Source of the DNA: CAITJF01 sp032654645
GTDB taxonomy: Bacteria; Pseudomonadota; Gammaproteobacteria; Burkholderiales; Gallionellaceae
NCBI GenBank assembly: GCA_032654645.1
Contig: JAULAW010000005.1
Location: 682,001-746,000 of the forward strand
Direction: 5' to 3'
DNA: 64,000 nt
Shown here: positions 63,201 to 64,000 of the stretch, piece after piece
Numbering within the stretch: position 1 is the first letter of the stretch
How the letters are laid out: every line of letters begins with the position of its first letter
Notes under the pieces: model-generated
Database searches by the model: none
Seen by the model: the letters and a program-made list of their open reading frames with translations, nothing else
Told to the model about the DNA's origin: nothing
Made by a program: the position numbers and the translations under genes

Positions 63201-64000
63201 CGAAGGCAAGCTGGTTGCACATCTCAGGAATCTGTCCCTGGAAAAGGAGGAGAACGGCAAAAAAGAGAATGGCGCACACAAACCTGCTGCAGCGGGCAAT
63301 CTTGACGAAAGCGCCGCCAATACCGAAATTCCCATGCTTGACCTGACGGTGGATGAATTTACGCTCAGGGGAAAACAGCTCGGACGCCTGGAATTGCTGG
63401 CGCACCAACACGAGAGCGACTGGTTGCTGGAGCACATGCGCATCACCAATCCGGATGGGGTGTTGACTGCGGACGGGAAGTACCACGTGGCGGACGGCAA
63501 GGCGCAGACACGGCTCAACCTCAAGCTTGAAATCGGCAATGCGGGGAAAATGCTCGCCCGTTCCGGCTATCCAAATAGCGTCAAGAATGGCAGCGGCAAG
63601 CTCGAAGGCGAATTTGCATGGGGCAACAGGCCGGACGAATTCAGCCACGCCACGCTGGACGGCACACTTAAACTGGATACGGGCAAAGGGCAATTTCTGA
63701 AGATAGACCCAGGCATCGGCAAGCTGCTCGGCATCCTGAGCCTGCAAGCCCTGCCCAAGCACATTACGCTGGACTTCACCGACGTGTTCAGCGAGGGTTT
63801 TGCGTTCGACAGCATCACCGGCACGGCGCAGATCAAGCAGGGCGTTCTGACGACTAATGACTTCAGGATAGACGGCTCATCCGCCAAGGTGACCATGCAG
63901 GGGCAAGTCGACCTGAGCCGTGAAACGCAAAACCTGCGCATCCGTATCCTGCCCACGGTGGGAAACAGCGTATCGCTGTTGGGTGCGATTGCCAGCGGGC
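60286..64000 (+). CDS. YhdP-family AsmA-like protein (3' end outside window)
   Basis: The frame from the ATG at 60286 is open to the window edge, 1238 codons. One N-terminal membrane helix (about 17-42, LVGAGLLTLAGASLILGLRY) is followed by the YhdP/DUF3971 periplasmic region, with IGQPVSIDKIEADWRGIRPH and, near the end, LETESLQ-like strands such as FLKIDPGIGKLLGILSLQAL and GNSVSLLGAIASG. Family length is about 1270-1300 residues, so little is missing. These proteins are thought to move phospholipids between the membranes. The gene is divergent from glnE, as often in betaproteobacteria. Confidence 0.92.
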   Translation, partial: MLKASMHFAWKGIGHLSRITLVGAGLLTLAGASLILGLRYWILPDIERYHGIITVSVSQAIGQPVSIDKIEADWRGIRPHLRLTDVHVLDKHGQTALALEHVDGVVSWMTVLTGQMHLHSLELDQPNLVVKRDTQGLLYIAGVALSDQSSDKKLADWLLHQARIVVRDARITWQDEQRATPALAFDQVNLLIESSGLIGENGSRHRFALRALPPAELSAQIDLRGDFYSNNFDDLNTWHGHLYTQLDYADVGAWRTWLPLPPGFKNGMGALRSWVDVDAGKVVRLTADLALENVLARLADDLPPLDLRTLRGRVAWQEMAHGSEISTRKLSLQMNNGLLLQPTDFYLRLASAKDNKPASGEVRANMLELSNLVGMTDYLPLERNLKKQLTEFAPQGQVSYLQAKWQGDADKLTYYDIKARFDELSLKRVGNLPGFSGLSGEINGNNTGGTLALNARKLMVDAPQIMPEPLDFDTLTAQGSWRSDEQGMDIKFSNVSVANTDLAGNIYGSFQTKQNSPGLIDLTILLTRGAVRHADRYIPLVALDKETHTWIRTAMLDGQADDFRLRLKGDLNDFPFPENKKGIFQVQMRAKGVAVEYAKAWPRIDNITGELLIQGKRLEVIAPSAMTVGGRLQKVSVILPDMASTNLLLQVRGEAVGETARCLDFIQKSPVRGYIDGFTDNMTARGNGKLNLKVDIPLGGSKPAAVSGSYFFTDNEVKLGDAVPVLHKANGELQFTESLMHMQNASAQILDGPATLEVQSGADGAVNAKVRGRANLDSLRKSAAHPLLRYLHGESEWEAAITVQKKLTDVLVISNLAGLSSDLPAPFAKSVNEIIPLRFEMLSVTAQQDVITLQYGKLLSAKLLRREEGGDWAIKHGTVNFGDTARWLPKDGVWLTGTVPQLPLEGWLGLVGASGGTTPVSIAGADLLIQNLSAYGYKVKDLRVNARSNNSTLTAQLASRETNGEVIWQAQGEGKLVAHLRNLSLEKEENGKKENGAHKPAAAGNLDESAANTEIPMLDLTVDEFTLRGKQLGRLELLAHQHESDWLLEHMRITNPDGVLTADGKYHVADGKAQTRLNLKLEIGNAGKMLARSGYPNSVKNGSGKLEGEFAWGNRPDEFSHATLDGTLKLDTGKGQFLKIDPGIGKLLGILSLQALPKHITLDFTDVFSEGFAFDSITGTAQIKQGVLTTNDFRIDGSSAKVTMQGQVDLSRETQNLRIRILPTVGNSVSLLGAIASG

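Overview
The window looks like a chromosomal segment of a betaproteobacterium, probably Nitrosomonadales and Gallionellaceae-like. This is inferred from gene content and synteny (rpsO-pnp, smc, short QueF, glnE beside a YhdP-family gene, flgM-flgN, betaproteobacterial-type aspartokinase), not from a search. No rRNA or tRNA gene was recognised.

Layout. 1-1608: a NarL-type response regulator (cut by the window edge) and its soluble PAS histidine kinase, with an intact insertion sequence (1685-3571) just upstream of the kinase. 3579-8186: a small inverted-repeat element, an orphan ParA ATPase, a membrane PAS-PAS-GGDEF-EAL protein with a 12-G tract near its start, and flgM-flgN behind a FliA-type promoter. 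8196-9060: debris (UvrD-type helicase tail, IS-end-like repeats, broken HigB-type toxin). 9128-16480: queF, smc, a DUF4124 protein, rpsO and pnp. 16748-21195: a frameshifted DUF924 gene, a BamE-like lipoprotein and a DUF349 protein. 21594-26189: a tolC-macA-macB-type efflux operon.

26190-35521 is an accessory region. It follows directly on the macB permease and ends in a diverged second copy of the macB 3' end, the layout expected of an integrated island. It holds a toxin-antitoxin pair with a broken toxin, an integrase remnant, an AbrB/PIN toxin-antitoxin pair, a PcfJ-like protein next to a PLD-type nuclease, a coiled-coil protein, a HEAT-like protein, and a DUF2779 nuclease overlapping a WYL regulator. 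The last two pairs are the best candidates for an uncharacterised defence-type system, but this is inference from domains and context only.

35695-47681: a TPR protein, an IS1182-type element, a LapG-like protein lacking its catalytic Cys and His, rep helicase, a GyrI-like protein, an MFS transporter, an AsmA-like protein and recJ. 47962-52871: a decayed restriction locus (PLD-helicase, hsdM and hsdR fragments) with an intact DUF1016 nuclease, a truncated DinD and a partly duplicated small gene. 52963-64000: lysC, a lipoprotein with four near-identical 95-residue repeats, a NERD protein, glnE and a YhdP-family gene running off the end.

A theme of the window is the number of short palindromic repeat families. 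They occur between genes and also in frame inside smc, recJ and glnE, where they add peptide insertions to essential or housekeeping proteins.
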